Positions 8,638 through 17,705 of a DNA stretch of 64,000 nucleotides are shown here, one piece after another (position 1 is the stretch's first letter; each line of letters opens with the position of its first letter). Position numbers and translations under genes: made by a program. The notes under the pieces are model-generated. The model did no database searches. It was not told where the DNA came from and saw nothing but the letters and a program-made list of their open reading frames with translations. This DNA is from Lentzea tibetensis (lineage in GTDB: Bacteria; Actinomycetota; Actinomycetes; Mycobacteriales; Pseudonocardiaceae): NCBI RefSeq assembly GCF_007845675.1, contig NZ_VOBR01000005.1:232429-296428 (forward strand), in the 5' to 3' direction.

Positions 8638-9201
8638 GTGACCGAACACGAGCAGCCGGACACTGCGGCCGCCTTCAGGCACCTCGCCCGCCGGTTCGCC
8701 GCCGCCGCGACGGACGCCCAGGCGCACGAGCTGTTCAGCGCCGCGTTCGGCCTCCAACCGGCCCGGCACGCCCACCTCACGCACATCGACGACGAGCTCA
8801 TCTCCAGCGCCCGCAGCTGGGCCGAGGCACCGCCGGTGAAAGTGCCGCCGCACCTGCGGAAGATCGACAAGGACTACCTCGGCACCGTCGGCAAGGTGCG
8901 CGACGTCGAGCCGCTCCGGAGAAAGCGGAAAGCCGACGAACGCCGCGAGTTGACCGATTCCGGCCCGATCAGGATCTCCACGCTGGGGCAGCTCGACGAC
9001 GACACGCTCCGCGAGCTGCTCGACGTCATCGGGCGGGCGCTGGGCAACAAGCCGGACGACACCGGTACGAGAACGGCAGTCCACGGACACGTGGAGGTCA
9101 GTCTGCGCGTCGCGGGTGGGGTGGCCACCATCGAGACCCCGAGCGGCACGTTCACCGGGCCCGACTTCCTGATCGACGTGCGCAGGAGCGGTGAACGGTG
9201 A
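8638..9201 (+). CDS. JetA-like protein, C-terminal part only (Wadjet type I)
   Basis: A 187-residue protein resembling only the C-terminal part of the TIGR02677 family (JetA, the kleisin-like subunit of type I Wadjet), which is normally about 490 residues. Recognisable segments are HLARRFAAAATDAQAHELFSAAFGLQPARH, WAEAPPVKVPPHLRK and the closing TPSGTFTGPDFLIDV. About 300 N-terminal residues are absent, and the 88 bases to the upstream DUF2075 gene leave no room for them. The fragment nevertheless has its own promoter-like sequence, a strong Shine-Dalgarno and an open frame, and its stop overlaps the jetB start (GTGA). It may be a retained functional domain or a recent truncation. Confidence 0.7.
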   Translation: MTEHEQPDTAAAFRHLARRFAAAATDAQAHELFSAAFGLQPARHAHLTHIDDELISSARSWAEAPPVKVPPHLRKIDKDYLGTVGKVRDVEPLRRKRKADERRELTDSGPIRISTLGQLDDDTLRELLDVIGRALGNKPDDTGTRTAVHGHVEVSLRVAGGVATIETPSGTFTGPDFLIDVRRSGER

Positions 9202-10085
9202 TCTCCCGCGGCATCCGGCTGCTGCTCGGCACCCCGCTGCTGACCGCCCGTGACGAAGGGTTCGACCTGGTCACGAGGCATCGCGACGCGATCGCCAAGT
9301 GGTTCGACGACCACTGCGGCTGGCCGTTGCACGTCGAACGCGAGTACGTGCGGCTGGTCAAGGCCGGCCAGCGGACCAGCCGAGGGTCGTTCGACCGGCG
9401 GCGCTACACGCTGCTCTGCCTGGTGTGCGCGGAGCTGCTGGCCGCCCCCGTGACGACCGCCGAGCTGCTGCGCGAACGCATCACGCGGCCCGTCGACGGG
9501 ATCCCGCCGTTCGACCCGGCGCGGAACGACGAGCGTGCGGCGTTCGAGGACGTGCTCGAGTTCCTCGAACAGCGGGGCGTGCTCGCCGGCACGGGCAAGT
9601 ACCGGGTCGACCGGACACTGGTCAGACGTCTCATCGAACCGTCAACGACAGAAACGAAGCACGAAGTCATGCGCAGGCTGGTGGACGAACCCGTTGTGTA
9701 CAAAGAAGATCTCACGCCCGAACAACGGAGCTACCTGAAGCAGCCCGCCGTCCGCCGAGGCGTCGAGCAGGCGGGATTCGTCCTGGAGGAACGCGAGGAG
9801 GGCTTTCTCCTCGTCGACCCCGACGGCCTCGCCACGGACGCGAAGTTCCCGCACGACGACACCATCGTGGCGCTCGCACTCCTGGACCGGCTCGTGCAGG
9901 GCCCGGCGACCCACGAGGAGTTGGACGCGACGACGCAGGACCTGCGGGCCAAGTACAAGGTCCTCCGGTCCGAACCAGGAGAGCTGACGCAGGACGGGCT
10001 CGACGTGCTGGTGGCCTTCGGGCTGGCCGAGCAGGACGACACCAGGGCACGTGCGCTGCCCGCAGCCGCGAGATACAGACGATGA
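9198..10085 (+). CDS. jetB: JetB-like protein (TIGR02678, Wadjet type I)
   Basis: A 295-residue protein matching the TIGR02678 family. Diagnostic segments are LLGTPLLTARDEGFDLVTRHRDAIAKWF, FDRRRYTLLCLVCAELL, VDRTLVRRLI, MRRLVDEPVVYKEDLTPEQRSYL and a winged-helix-like C-terminal half. Family members are usually about 370-400 residues; here the loops between the GW.L segment and RRYTLLCL and before the DEPVVY block are short. GTG at 9198 overlaps the jetA stop, and the stop overlaps jetC (ATGA), so the three genes form one translation-coupled operon. In known systems JetB bridges kleisin and the SMC-like ATPase. Confidence 0.8.
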   Translation: MISRGIRLLLGTPLLTARDEGFDLVTRHRDAIAKWFDDHCGWPLHVEREYVRLVKAGQRTSRGSFDRRRYTLLCLVCAELLAAPVTTAELLRERITRPVDGIPPFDPARNDERAAFEDVLEFLEQRGVLAGTGKYRVDRTLVRRLIEPSTTETKHEVMRRLVDEPVVYKEDLTPEQRSYLKQPAVRRGVEQAGFVLEEREEGFLLVDPDGLATDAKFPHDDTIVALALLDRLVQGPATHEELDATTQDLRAKYKVLRSEPGELTQDGLDVLVAFGLAEQDDTRARALPAAARYRR

Positions 10086-13000
10086 CGAGATGGCGACCGA
10101 GCCGCGCCGGAGTCCTCAACGTCTGGCGCTTCCACGACGAGACGTTCACGTTCCACGACGGCCGTCTGCTGTTGAGGGGGCCGAACGGCTCGGGGAAGTC
10201 CAAGGCGCTCGAGCTGCTCGTGCCGTACCTGCTCGACGCGGAGCCGCCGGGCGCGATGCACTGGAACCTCATGGGCGAGGGCGGTGACGGCGTCCGCGCC
10301 GGGTACGCGTGGCTGGAGTTCCAGCGCGACGACGAGTGGTTCACCTGCGGCGTGCGGCTGCAGGCGTCGACGAACACCACGGACGTCCAGGCGAGCTACT
10401 TCACGACCGGTCAGCGCATCGGCGACCTGCTGCTGGTGAACGACGTGCGGCGGCCGCTCACGCGGGTGAACCTGGCCCGAGCCATCGGTGACCGCGGCGA
10501 GGTGCACGGCTCGCCCGCCGGCTACCGCGCGGCGGTGCGCACCACCCTGTTCGCCGGGATGAGCGAGCAGCACTACGAGTCGCTGGTCACCGCGTTGCGA
10601 CAGGCGCGTCGCCCCGATCCGAACGTCCTCGCAGGCGTCATGCCGCCCGTCGATCACCACGACGTCGGTGAGAGCTTCGAACGCCTTGCGCGGCAACGGG
10701 AGAAGCTCCGGTCACTGGAGGACGCGCTCGAGGTGACCGAGACGCTCGTCCATCGGCAGCGCGACTACGCCCAGCGCGTCCTCAGCGCCGCACAGGCGAG
10801 GCTGACGGCGACCGAGCGCCAGGCCGGCCCGGCTGACGAAACCGACCAGCAGCACCGGGAACAGCTGGTCGAGGTCACCGGCGCGGAACAACGGCTCGCC
10901 CACGAGGCGACCGAGATCGACGCACAGCTCAACGGGACGCAGCGGCTCGACGAGCTCAAGGAGCAGGCGGCCGCGGCGCGCACGCGAACCGAGAACGCCG
11001 CGAAGCACGCAGCCCAGCTCCGCGCACGCGCCGACGAGGACGCCGAACTGGCGGCGAACGCCGCCACAGCCGCGGAAAACGCGCGAGCAGCCGCTGGAAC
11101 CGCGGCGGAGCAAGCACGGGAGACCGCGCGACGAGCAGACATGTCATCGGTCTTCGAGAACCTCGAGCAGAACGATGACCGACAGCTGCTCAGCGCGGCC
11201 GTCGACGCCCGCGTCAAACAGCTGACCCAGGTGCGGAAAGCGCTTGTGCAGCAAGAGATCCTCCAAGAGACCCGTGACCGGGCACAGGCCCGGCTCGACC
11301 GGGAGCGCGCGGACCTCGCACTGGCCGAGGCCGCGGAAACCCAGGCGGCGCAAGCACACGAGGCGGCTCGCGCGAAGCTGGACGACGACCTCGCCGGGTG
11401 GGCGCTGCGCTGCCGCGAGCTGGTCGTCCTCGAGCCCACCGCGCCGCTCGCGATCAGCGAGGCCGTCTCACGGGTACGCGAGGAGCTCGGCCTCGCGGAG
11501 GTGCGGCTCGACGAGAGCAGGCAGGCCGCGGCCGACCGGCTCGCGCAGTACACGGTGCTGCGCAAGAAGCTGGCCAAGCAGATCGTGCCGCCGCCCGCGC
11601 CGTACACGCGCGAGGCGGACCGCGCCGCGATGACGGGCGGACCGCTGTGGCACCTCGTCGAGTTCCGACCGCACATGCCGCTCAACCTCTGCGCCGCGGT
11701 CGAGGCCGCGCTGGAGGCGTCCGGGCTGCTCGACGCGTGGGTCACGCCGGACGGCTCGCTCGACCACGACACGTTCGCCGAGCAGGAGCTGGCCTCGCCG
11801 GCACCGGGCGCCAGCCTGCTCGACGTGCTCGTGCCGGAGGGCCACGCGGTGCACCAGCTGCTGGCGGGCATCGCCTTCGGTGAGACCGCACCCGACCACG
11901 CCGCCGCGATCGGCGCGGACGGCACCTGGCGGCTCGGCAGCCTGCGCGGACGCTGGGCCAAGGCCGAACCGACCTACATCGGTGTCGACGCTCGCGAGCT
12001 GGCCGCGCAACGCCGCGTCGCCGAGCTGTCGACGTTCATCGACAAGCTCCACCAGGACATCGGCGAGCTCGACGAGTCCCGGCAGCGGATCACGGCGAGG
12101 CGCGAGGCGCTGGCGAGCGAGCTCGCCGACCAACCCGGCCGCGGCCCCGTGGACGAGGCAAGCGCACTCCTGATCGAGGCGCAGGCACGATGCGCTGTCC
12201 TCCGCGACGCCGTCTCCAGGGCTGAGCACCATCGCGACGACGCGGCATCCCAAGCGGTGCACGACACCGCGGTGTCCGAACACGAGCTCGACGACGTGCT
12301 CGACGCGGTCAGCGCGTTCCGCGCGGCCGGGGACCGGTGGCTGGACGAACGGCGCGCGGCAGGCGTCGCGGAACTCGCCGCCACCACCGCCAGGAGCCGG
12401 GCGACGACCAGTCGCGAGCACGCCGACGACGCCGAGCGGGCCGCGACGGCGCACGCGCAGGAGGAAGAGGAGCTCGGCGCCGCGATCGGGAGCGCGATCG
12501 ACCGCGACCAGCTGAGCGCCCGCAAGCAGGAGATCGAGACCGAGCTCCAGGACGTGCGCGGACAGCGCAGCACCCTCGAGCGCGTGGTCGGCGCCCTGGA
12601 GGAGAAGCGCAAGGCCGACGCGGAGGCCCATCGGGAGGCGGCCGAGGCCGACGCACGACTCCAGCACCTCATGAGCGGCCCGCTGGCCGAGTACGTGCGA
12701 CTCGACGCGACTCCACGCGAGCCGCTGTCCATCGCCGACGCGGAACGGCGGCTGGCCAACGCGGTGCAGGACGCTCGGCTGCTGCTGTCCAGCCGCGTCC
12801 AGCTGGCGCTGGAGCCCGACGAGGACGTCACCGTGCTGACGGCGACGCTCGACTGGAAGCCGCTGAGCCTCGCGGCGCTCGTCGAGTTCTCCCGTGACCA
12901 GCGCGATCGGATGAGCGAGCAGGTCGTGGCCGGTGAACGTGAGCTGGCCGACCGGACGCTGACCCCGGACATCCGCGGCCAGATCGCGGAACGGATCCAG

Positions 13001-13645
13001 GCCGCCGACGAGCTGGTCGACCTCGTGAACCAGCGACTCGAGCGGGTGCGCACCGCCTCGAAGCTCCGCGTCCGGCTCGCGTTGCAGGTCGATCCCCAGG
13101 CCTCGCAGGCGCGTGACCTGCTGACCAAGGACCCCCTGACCGACGCGGAACGCGAGGTGCTGCACCGGTTCTTCCGCGAACGCCTGGACGAGCTCCGCAC
13201 CGCGGGCACGGAGCAGCAGCTCGCGCACGTGCTGGACTACCCGGCGTGGCACCGGTTCGTCGTGCAGGTCGACCGCGGCGACGGCTGGCAGCCGCTCACG
13301 AAGCGGACGCACCGCGCGCTCTCGGCCGGCGAGAAGGCTCTGGTACGGCACCTGTCCCACGTCGCCGTCACCGCGGCGCACTACCAGGCCGCACCGGACG
13401 GACCGCGGCTCATCGCGCTGGACGACGTCTTCGCCGCGGTGGACCACGCGAACCGCGCCCGGTTGCTGGAGCTGCTCGTCGCGTTCGACGTGGACCCCGT
13501 GCTGACCTCGGACGACGAGTGGTGCGCCTACCGCGAGCTACCCGGTATCGCGATCCACCAGCTCATCACCGGACCCGACGACGACGCGGTCACGACCGTG
13601 CGCTTCACCTGGGACGGCGACAGCGTCACCCCCGGCGGATCCTGA
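10082..13645 (+). CDS. jetC: JetC-like SMC-family ATPase (TIGR02680, Wadjet type I)
   Basis: An SMC-like protein of 1187 residues. The ATPase head has Walker A GPNGSGKS (33-40). The C-terminal half-head has the signature LSAGEKALVRHLS and Walker B LIALDDVFAAVD. Between them lie long Ala/Glu/Arg-rich coiled coils with a central hinge region (GGPLWHLVEFRPHM...). The N-terminal RPSRAGVLNVWRFHDETFTFHDGRLLLRGPNGSGKS matches the TIGR02680 family, and the length is somewhat below the usual roughly 1350. No jetD (TIGR02679 nuclease with Toprim-type domain) follows: the next gene is a methyltransferase on the opposite strand, overlapping by 20 bases. The motor looks intact while the usual nuclease subunit is missing. 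Confidence 0.85.
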   Translation: MTRWRPSRAGVLNVWRFHDETFTFHDGRLLLRGPNGSGKSKALELLVPYLLDAEPPGAMHWNLMGEGGDGVRAGYAWLEFQRDDEWFTCGVRLQASTNTTDVQASYFTTGQRIGDLLLVNDVRRPLTRVNLARAIGDRGEVHGSPAGYRAAVRTTLFAGMSEQHYESLVTALRQARRPDPNVLAGVMPPVDHHDVGESFERLARQREKLRSLEDALEVTETLVHRQRDYAQRVLSAAQARLTATERQAGPADETDQQHREQLVEVTGAEQRLAHEATEIDAQLNGTQRLDELKEQAAAARTRTENAAKHAAQLRARADEDAELAANAATAAENARAAAGTAAEQARETARRADMSSVFENLEQNDDRQLLSAAVDARVKQLTQVRKALVQQEILQETRDRAQARLDRERADLALAEAAETQAAQAHEAARAKLDDDLAGWALRCRELVVLEPTAPLAISEAVSRVREELGLAEVRLDESRQAAADRLAQYTVLRKKLAKQIVPPPAPYTREADRAAMTGGPLWHLVEFRPHMPLNLCAAVEAALEASGLLDAWVTPDGSLDHDTFAEQELASPAPGASLLDVLVPEGHAVHQLLAGIAFGETAPDHAAAIGADGTWRLGSLRGRWAKAEPTYIGVDARELAAQRRVAELSTFIDKLHQDIGELDESRQRITARREALASELADQPGRGPVDEASALLIEAQARCAVLRDAVSRAEHHRDDAASQAVHDTAVSEHELDDVLDAVSAFRAAGDRWLDERRAAGVAELAATTARSRATTSREHADDAERAATAHAQEEEELGAAIGSAIDRDQLSARKQEIETELQDVRGQRSTLERVVGALEEKRKADAEAHREAAEADARLQHLMSGPLAEYVRLDATPREPLSIADAERRLANAVQDARLLLSSRVQLALEPDEDVTVLTATLDWKPLSLAALVEFSRDQRDRMSEQVVAGERELADRTLTPDIRGQIAERIQAADELVDLVNQRLERVRTASKLRVRLALQVDPQASQARDLLTKDPLTDAEREVLHRFFRERLDELRTAGTEQQLAHVLDYPAWHRFVVQVDRGDGWQPLTKRTHRALSAGEKALVRHLSHVAVTAAHYQAAPDGPRLIALDDVFAAVDHANRARLLELLVAFDVDPVLTSDDEWCAYRELPGIAIHQLITGPDDDAVTTVRFTWDGDSVTPGGS

Positions 13646-14222
13646 GCACGTTGTCCGCACGCGTCCCGAGCTCGGGAACCTCGCGGGTGATCACCTCATC
13701 GGCCTCGACCACCCACTCGGGCCCGAGGTCGAGCGCGGCGAGCACCTCCGCCGTGGTCGGGAAGTGCACGTCGGCCGGGTGATCGTGCTGGTGCGACGCC
13801 CACCCGGCGTGCCCGGCGATCAGCAGCACGCCACCCGGCGCCACGACAGCCGCCGCCTTGCGCAGCACGGAGTCCCGCTCACCGTCGACCTCGACCGGCG
13901 AGTGGAAGAACTGCGCGGACACCAGCGAGTACGAACCCGACGGGAACGACACCGACAGGTCGTGCTGCTGCCAGTCGACGGTCACACCGGCTTCCGAGGC
14001 GCGACGAGCAGCGCGCTCCAGAGCGACCGACGACACGTCCACGGCCGTCACCTGCCAGCCCAGTGAGGCCAGCCAGATCGCGTCGCCTCCCTCGCCGCAG
14101 CCGAGGTCCAGCGCGGTGCCCGGCTCGAGTGCCGCCACCTCGCGGACCAGCAGCTCGTTGGGCTTGCCGGTCCACACCTGGTCCCGGTCGCGGTAGAAGT
14201 CTTCCCAGAACGCCTCAGTCAT
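13626..14222 (-). CDS. SAM-dependent methyltransferase (class I)
   Basis: A 198-residue class I methyltransferase. Motif I is ALDLGCGEGGDAIWLA, followed by the acidic end of strand 2 (VTAVDVSSVALERA) and a post-motif strand GGVLLIAGH. It resembles actinobacterial small-molecule methyltransferases of the Methyltransf_11/25 type and TehB-like tellurite resistance enzymes. The substrate cannot be read from sequence. It is convergent with jetC and overlaps its end by 20 bases; it seems to be a chromosomal gene and not part of the Wadjet operon. Confidence 0.8.
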   Translation of the reverse strand: MTEAFWEDFYRDRDQVWTGKPNELLVREVAALEPGTALDLGCGEGGDAIWLASLGWQVTAVDVSSVALERAARRASEAGVTVDWQQHDLSVSFPSGSYSLVSAQFFHSPVEVDGERDSVLRKAAAVVAPGGVLLIAGHAGWASHQHDHPADVHFPTTAEVLAALDLGPEWVVEADEVITREVPELGTRADNVLRIRRG

Positions 14223-14255
14223 GAGTCCAGCATGCGCACACCCGGCGCGAAACAG

Positions 14256-16538
14256 CTAACCGTGTTGCCGACTCAGCAAGTCGACCAACTCCCCCCGTGC
14301 ACCGATCCCGAGCTTCGAGTAGACGCTCGACAGGTGGTTGTCGACCGTCCGCACGGACGTCACGAGCGACGACGCGATCTCCTTGTTCGTCAGGCCTCGG
14401 GCGGCGAGCGACGCCACCTCCAGCTCGCGCTTCGTCAGCCGCGGCATGCTGAACGCGGCCAGCGCGGGTGTGCGGGCCCCCTGGCACAGGGCGACCAACC
14501 GCGCGAACAGAGCGCGATTCCCTGCTGCCGCAGCGGCTTCCGCCGCGTGCAGCATCAGGCCGGCCGACTCGAAGCCGAGAGCGACGCGCTCCAGCAAGGC
14601 GCGATCGCTCCGCACCAACCCCAGTGCGTGATCTACGTACAACGGCATGAGCGCGCTGTGCACGTCCAGAGCGCCGAGCCGATCAACGGCCTCAGCGGCG
14701 TGCCCCAGCCGCACGGCCTCGTGCAGCAACATGGCCTCGACCGCGTGCTCACCGAACGCACGCGCGTCGTCAGCGAGCTCGAACGGTGAGACGCCGCCTG
14801 CCCAGATCTGCGCCTGCCAGTACCCGCAGCGGTAAGGACGCTGCCCGGCGGGCAACAGTTCCGTAGCGGACGTGAGGAGTTCGCGAGCATCGTTGCCCCG
14901 CAACGCTTCCACGTGCGCCAGCTCGCACAGCTGGACGAACCGCTGCGCGGGCTGGGCCTCGCGCAGCAACCGCAGTGCGTCGTCGAGCCGCCCGCACGAC
15001 CGCGCCAGCCCTGCCCGCACCACGGTCCAGTGGGCGCGCATCGCGTCCCACTCGCCCTTCTCCCGATGGGCCTCGTCGGCGATGGACGACGCACCGAGCA
15101 CGTCGCCGTACATCGTGCGCACGAACACCGACGCGGACGTGAGCATCTCGCCGCCCAGCGGCATCGACTCCCGTACCCACACCTCGGGGTACGGGCGCCG
15201 CGGACGGCCCTGGATCGCGTCGATCATCGCCTCGACCACGGCCTCTTCCGGGTCGACACCCGGTAACGACGCGCGGGCCTCCTCGTACTTCCCCGCGTCG
15301 AACAGCAGGTTCGCCCGCACGATCGGCATGTCCACCATGGACGCCGCTTCCTCGCTGCGGCCCAGTCCCCAGCCGAGGTTCATCGCGCGCATCGCGACGA
15401 TCTCCACCGGATCGTCATCGCTGGCGGCCATCGCGAACACCTCCTCCGCCTCCGCGGGGCGGTCGGTGTACACGAGGATCTGGGCGAGCAGGTGCGCGGC
15501 GACCGGACCGCCGCCCACCGACCAGGCGGCGCGCGCGAGCCGTTCCGCCAGCACGACGTCGAGGGTGGCGCAGGCCCGACGTGCGGCGACCAGCAGCAGA
15601 TCGGGATCATCGGCCGAGCCGCTGTCCAGGCGCAGCACGGCCACGCGCAGCGGGTCGTCCAGCACCGAGGCCAGGTAGCGCTGGTGGTTGTGCGCCCGCA
15701 GCGAGGAGCACTGCGCGCGCAACACCTCGCCGTACAACGGATGCGCCAGGCGCAGGCCGTCCGACGACGCGGTCACCAGTCCGTCCAGCGACTCCAGCAG
15801 CTCCGCGGAGAACAGCGCGAAGCCCAGCGGCTCACCGAAAGCGAGCAGTTCCAGCACGCGCCGCTGGTCGGCGGACAGCGAACCGAGCCGTTCCTCGATC
15901 AGCGACACCAGTCGCGGCGACACGGGCAACGGGCCGTCCAGCCGCCACAGGCCGTCACGCGACACGAGAGGCGACGCGAGCAGCAACTCCCGCAGCAGCA
16001 ACATGTTCCCCGAGGTCGCCGCCCAGAACCGGTCTACGGCCCAGCTGTCCACCGGCCCGCCGAGCACCTCCGTCAGCACCGACTCGACGGCGGCGCGATC
16101 CAGCGGTGCGAGGTCCAGCCGGTCGAGCAGCTGGTCCTTCCACAGCGCGGTGATCGGTGCGGGCGCCGGCTCACCCGACCGGATCGTCGCCAGCACGACC
16201 GCCTCGCCGTGCTGCACGAGCTGGTGCAGCACGACCGCGCTGGTGTCGTCGAGCAGGTGCGCGTCGTCGACGCCGACGACCTTGCCGCGCAACGACTCCC
16301 GTGCCGCCGTCAGCATCGCGAGCGGCCCCTCGGGGATCGACTCCGGCAACAGCGGGGCCAGCGCTCCCAGCGGAATCGCCTGCGACGCGGACGTCGCGCG
16401 CACCAGCGTCAGCCCGGCTGCCTCCAGCAGCTTGGTCTTGCCCACCCCGGCGGGACCCGCCACGACCACTCCGGCGCCCCTCAACGCCTTCCTGATCGCG
16501 GCCAGTTCCTCCGTTCTCCCCACAAACGGCCACCCCAT
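14256..16538 (-). CDS. LAL-type LuxR family transcriptional regulator with AAA ATPase
   Basis: A 760-residue regulator of the LAL (large ATP-binding LuxR) class. The N terminus has FVGRTEELAAIRKAL, Walker A GPAGVGKT (28-35) and Walker B-like GVDDAHLLDD. The middle is an alpha-helical repeat region, and the last 65 residues form a LuxR helix-turn-helix (LTKRELEVASLAARGLTNKEIASSL...VDNHLSSVYSKLG). These proteins activate secondary metabolism or carbon-use genes. It diverges from the P450 gene, with 84 bases between them holding an inverted repeat, so regulation of that gene or of itself is likely. The ligand is unknown. Confidence 0.88.
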   Translation of the reverse strand: MGWPFVGRTEELAAIRKALRGAGVVVAGPAGVGKTKLLEAAGLTLVRATSASQAIPLGALAPLLPESIPEGPLAMLTAARESLRGKVVGVDDAHLLDDTSAVVLHQLVQHGEAVVLATIRSGEPAPAPITALWKDQLLDRLDLAPLDRAAVESVLTEVLGGPVDSWAVDRFWAATSGNMLLLRELLLASPLVSRDGLWRLDGPLPVSPRLVSLIEERLGSLSADQRRVLELLAFGEPLGFALFSAELLESLDGLVTASSDGLRLAHPLYGEVLRAQCSSLRAHNHQRYLASVLDDPLRVAVLRLDSGSADDPDLLLVAARRACATLDVVLAERLARAAWSVGGGPVAAHLLAQILVYTDRPAEAEEVFAMAASDDDPVEIVAMRAMNLGWGLGRSEEAASMVDMPIVRANLLFDAGKYEEARASLPGVDPEEAVVEAMIDAIQGRPRRPYPEVWVRESMPLGGEMLTSASVFVRTMYGDVLGASSIADEAHREKGEWDAMRAHWTVVRAGLARSCGRLDDALRLLREAQPAQRFVQLCELAHVEALRGNDARELLTSATELLPAGQRPYRCGYWQAQIWAGGVSPFELADDARAFGEHAVEAMLLHEAVRLGHAAEAVDRLGALDVHSALMPLYVDHALGLVRSDRALLERVALGFESAGLMLHAAEAAAAAGNRALFARLVALCQGARTPALAAFSMPRLTKRELEVASLAARGLTNKEIASSLVTSVRTVDNHLSSVYSKLGIGARGELVDLLSRQHG

Positions 16539-16541
16539 GAG

Positions 16542-16565
16542 GTCAGACTAGGTGAGAGGTCTGAC
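16542..16565. promoter_or_regulatory. Inverted repeat in the regulator/P450 intergenic region
   Basis: GTCAGAC (16542-16548) and GTCTGAC (16559-16565) form a perfect 7-bp inverted repeat with a 10-base spacer, one helical turn between half-site centres plus a little. It lies a few bases upstream of the LAL regulator start and is a candidate operator for it. Confidence 0.4.
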
Positions 16566-16622
16566 GAAAATAGGTGGTTGGTTGCTCAGGCACTGGAACG
16601 AGTGAGGAGACAGCCTCAGGAC

Positions 16623-17705
16623 ATGCACATCGACGAGGCCTTCTACCAGGACCCGTTCCCGTTCCTGGCCCGGTGCCGCGAGATCGGGGCGCTGAAGGTG
16701 GGGATGCCGGACGGCACGACGCCGTGGCTGCTCACCCGCTACGACGACGTGGTCGCCGCGCTCAACCACCCGGCGTTGAGCAGCCAGATCACGCCGAGCG
16801 GCATGATGAACCACACCGACCCGCCGGACCACACGCGGCTGCGCAAGCTCGTCATGCGGGGGTTCAGCGCGAAGCAGACCAAAGCGCTGCGGCCGCGCAT
16901 CCAGCAGATCGCCGACGAGCTGCTCGACGACTGGGTGGGCGCGCCGGTCGTGGACGTCATCGACACGTTCGCGTTCCCGTTGCCCATCAGGGTGATCGGC
17001 GAGTTGCTCGGCGTTCCGGACGAAGATCACCCCTGGCTGCGCGAGCTCACCTCCGCCTTGATGCGGCCGGAGGACATGGTGACCGGGTACTCGTCACTGG
17101 TCGAGTACGTCGGCGAGCTGGTGGTGCGCAAGCAACCCGGCGACGACCTGATCACCGCGCTGCTCGACGACGAGCAGCTCGCCAGGCACGAGCTGATCTC
17201 GATGCTGATCCTGCTGATCGTCGCGGGGCACGAGACGACCGTGCAGCTCATCGGCAACGGAATTCTCGCGCTGCTGCGCGATCCGGCGAAGTTCGCCGAG
17301 CTGAAGGCCAACCCCGAGGACGTTCCCATCGCGGTGGAGGAGCTGCTGCGGTTCGACGGGCCGATCAACCCCGGCGTGCTGCGGCTCGCGGTTGACGACG
17401 TTGTCATCGGTGGTGCCGAGATGGCGGCTGGAGACTTCGTGCTGGTCTCGCTCGCCTCGGCGAACCGGGATCCGTCCCGGTTCAAGAATCCGGACGTGCT
17501 GTCCTTCGACCGGGGCCGGCACCTCGCGTTCGGCCACGGCATCCACCACTGCCTCGGCGCGTGGCTGGCCAGGCTGGAGGGTGAGATCGCCTTCGCGACG
17601 CTGCTCCGGCGCTATCCGGACATCGAGCTCGCTACCGAGGAGTTCACCTGGAAGGTGTCGGTCACCCGCGGCTTGACAGCACTTCCCGTGCGACCGAAGC
17701 CCTGA
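16623..17705 (+). CDS. Cytochrome P450
   Basis: A 360-residue bacterial P450. Visible are the I-helix AGHETT, the K-helix EELLR (ExxR) and the heme loop FGHGIHHCLG with the axial Cys at about residue 310. The family is usually about 400 residues; this one has a short N terminus and a short segment between the B and C helices (ALSSQITPSGMMNHTDPPDHTRLRKLV). ATG at 16623 is used; GTG at 16602 is in frame and would add seven residues. No ferredoxin gene is adjacent. The role is probably monooxygenation in a biosynthetic or degradative step, possibly under control of the divergent LAL regulator. Its last 44 bases overlap an opposite-strand small gene. Confidence 0.88.
   Translation: MHIDEAFYQDPFPFLARCREIGALKVGMPDGTTPWLLTRYDDVVAALNHPALSSQITPSGMMNHTDPPDHTRLRKLVMRGFSAKQTKALRPRIQQIADELLDDWVGAPVVDVIDTFAFPLPIRVIGELLGVPDEDHPWLRELTSALMRPEDMVTGYSSLVEYVGELVVRKQPGDDLITALLDDEQLARHELISMLILLIVAGHETTVQLIGNGILALLRDPAKFAELKANPEDVPIAVEELLRFDGPINPGVLRLAVDDVVIGGAEMAAGDFVLVSLASANRDPSRFKNPDVLSFDRGRHLAFGHGIHHCLGAWLARLEGEIAFATLLRRYPDIELATEEFTWKVSVTRGLTALPVRPKP

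Noticed and set aside
15492-16600. N-terminal extension of the P450 frame
   Set aside because: It is antisense to the LAL regulator and has Gln/Arg-rich shadow composition; the P450 begins near 16602-16623.
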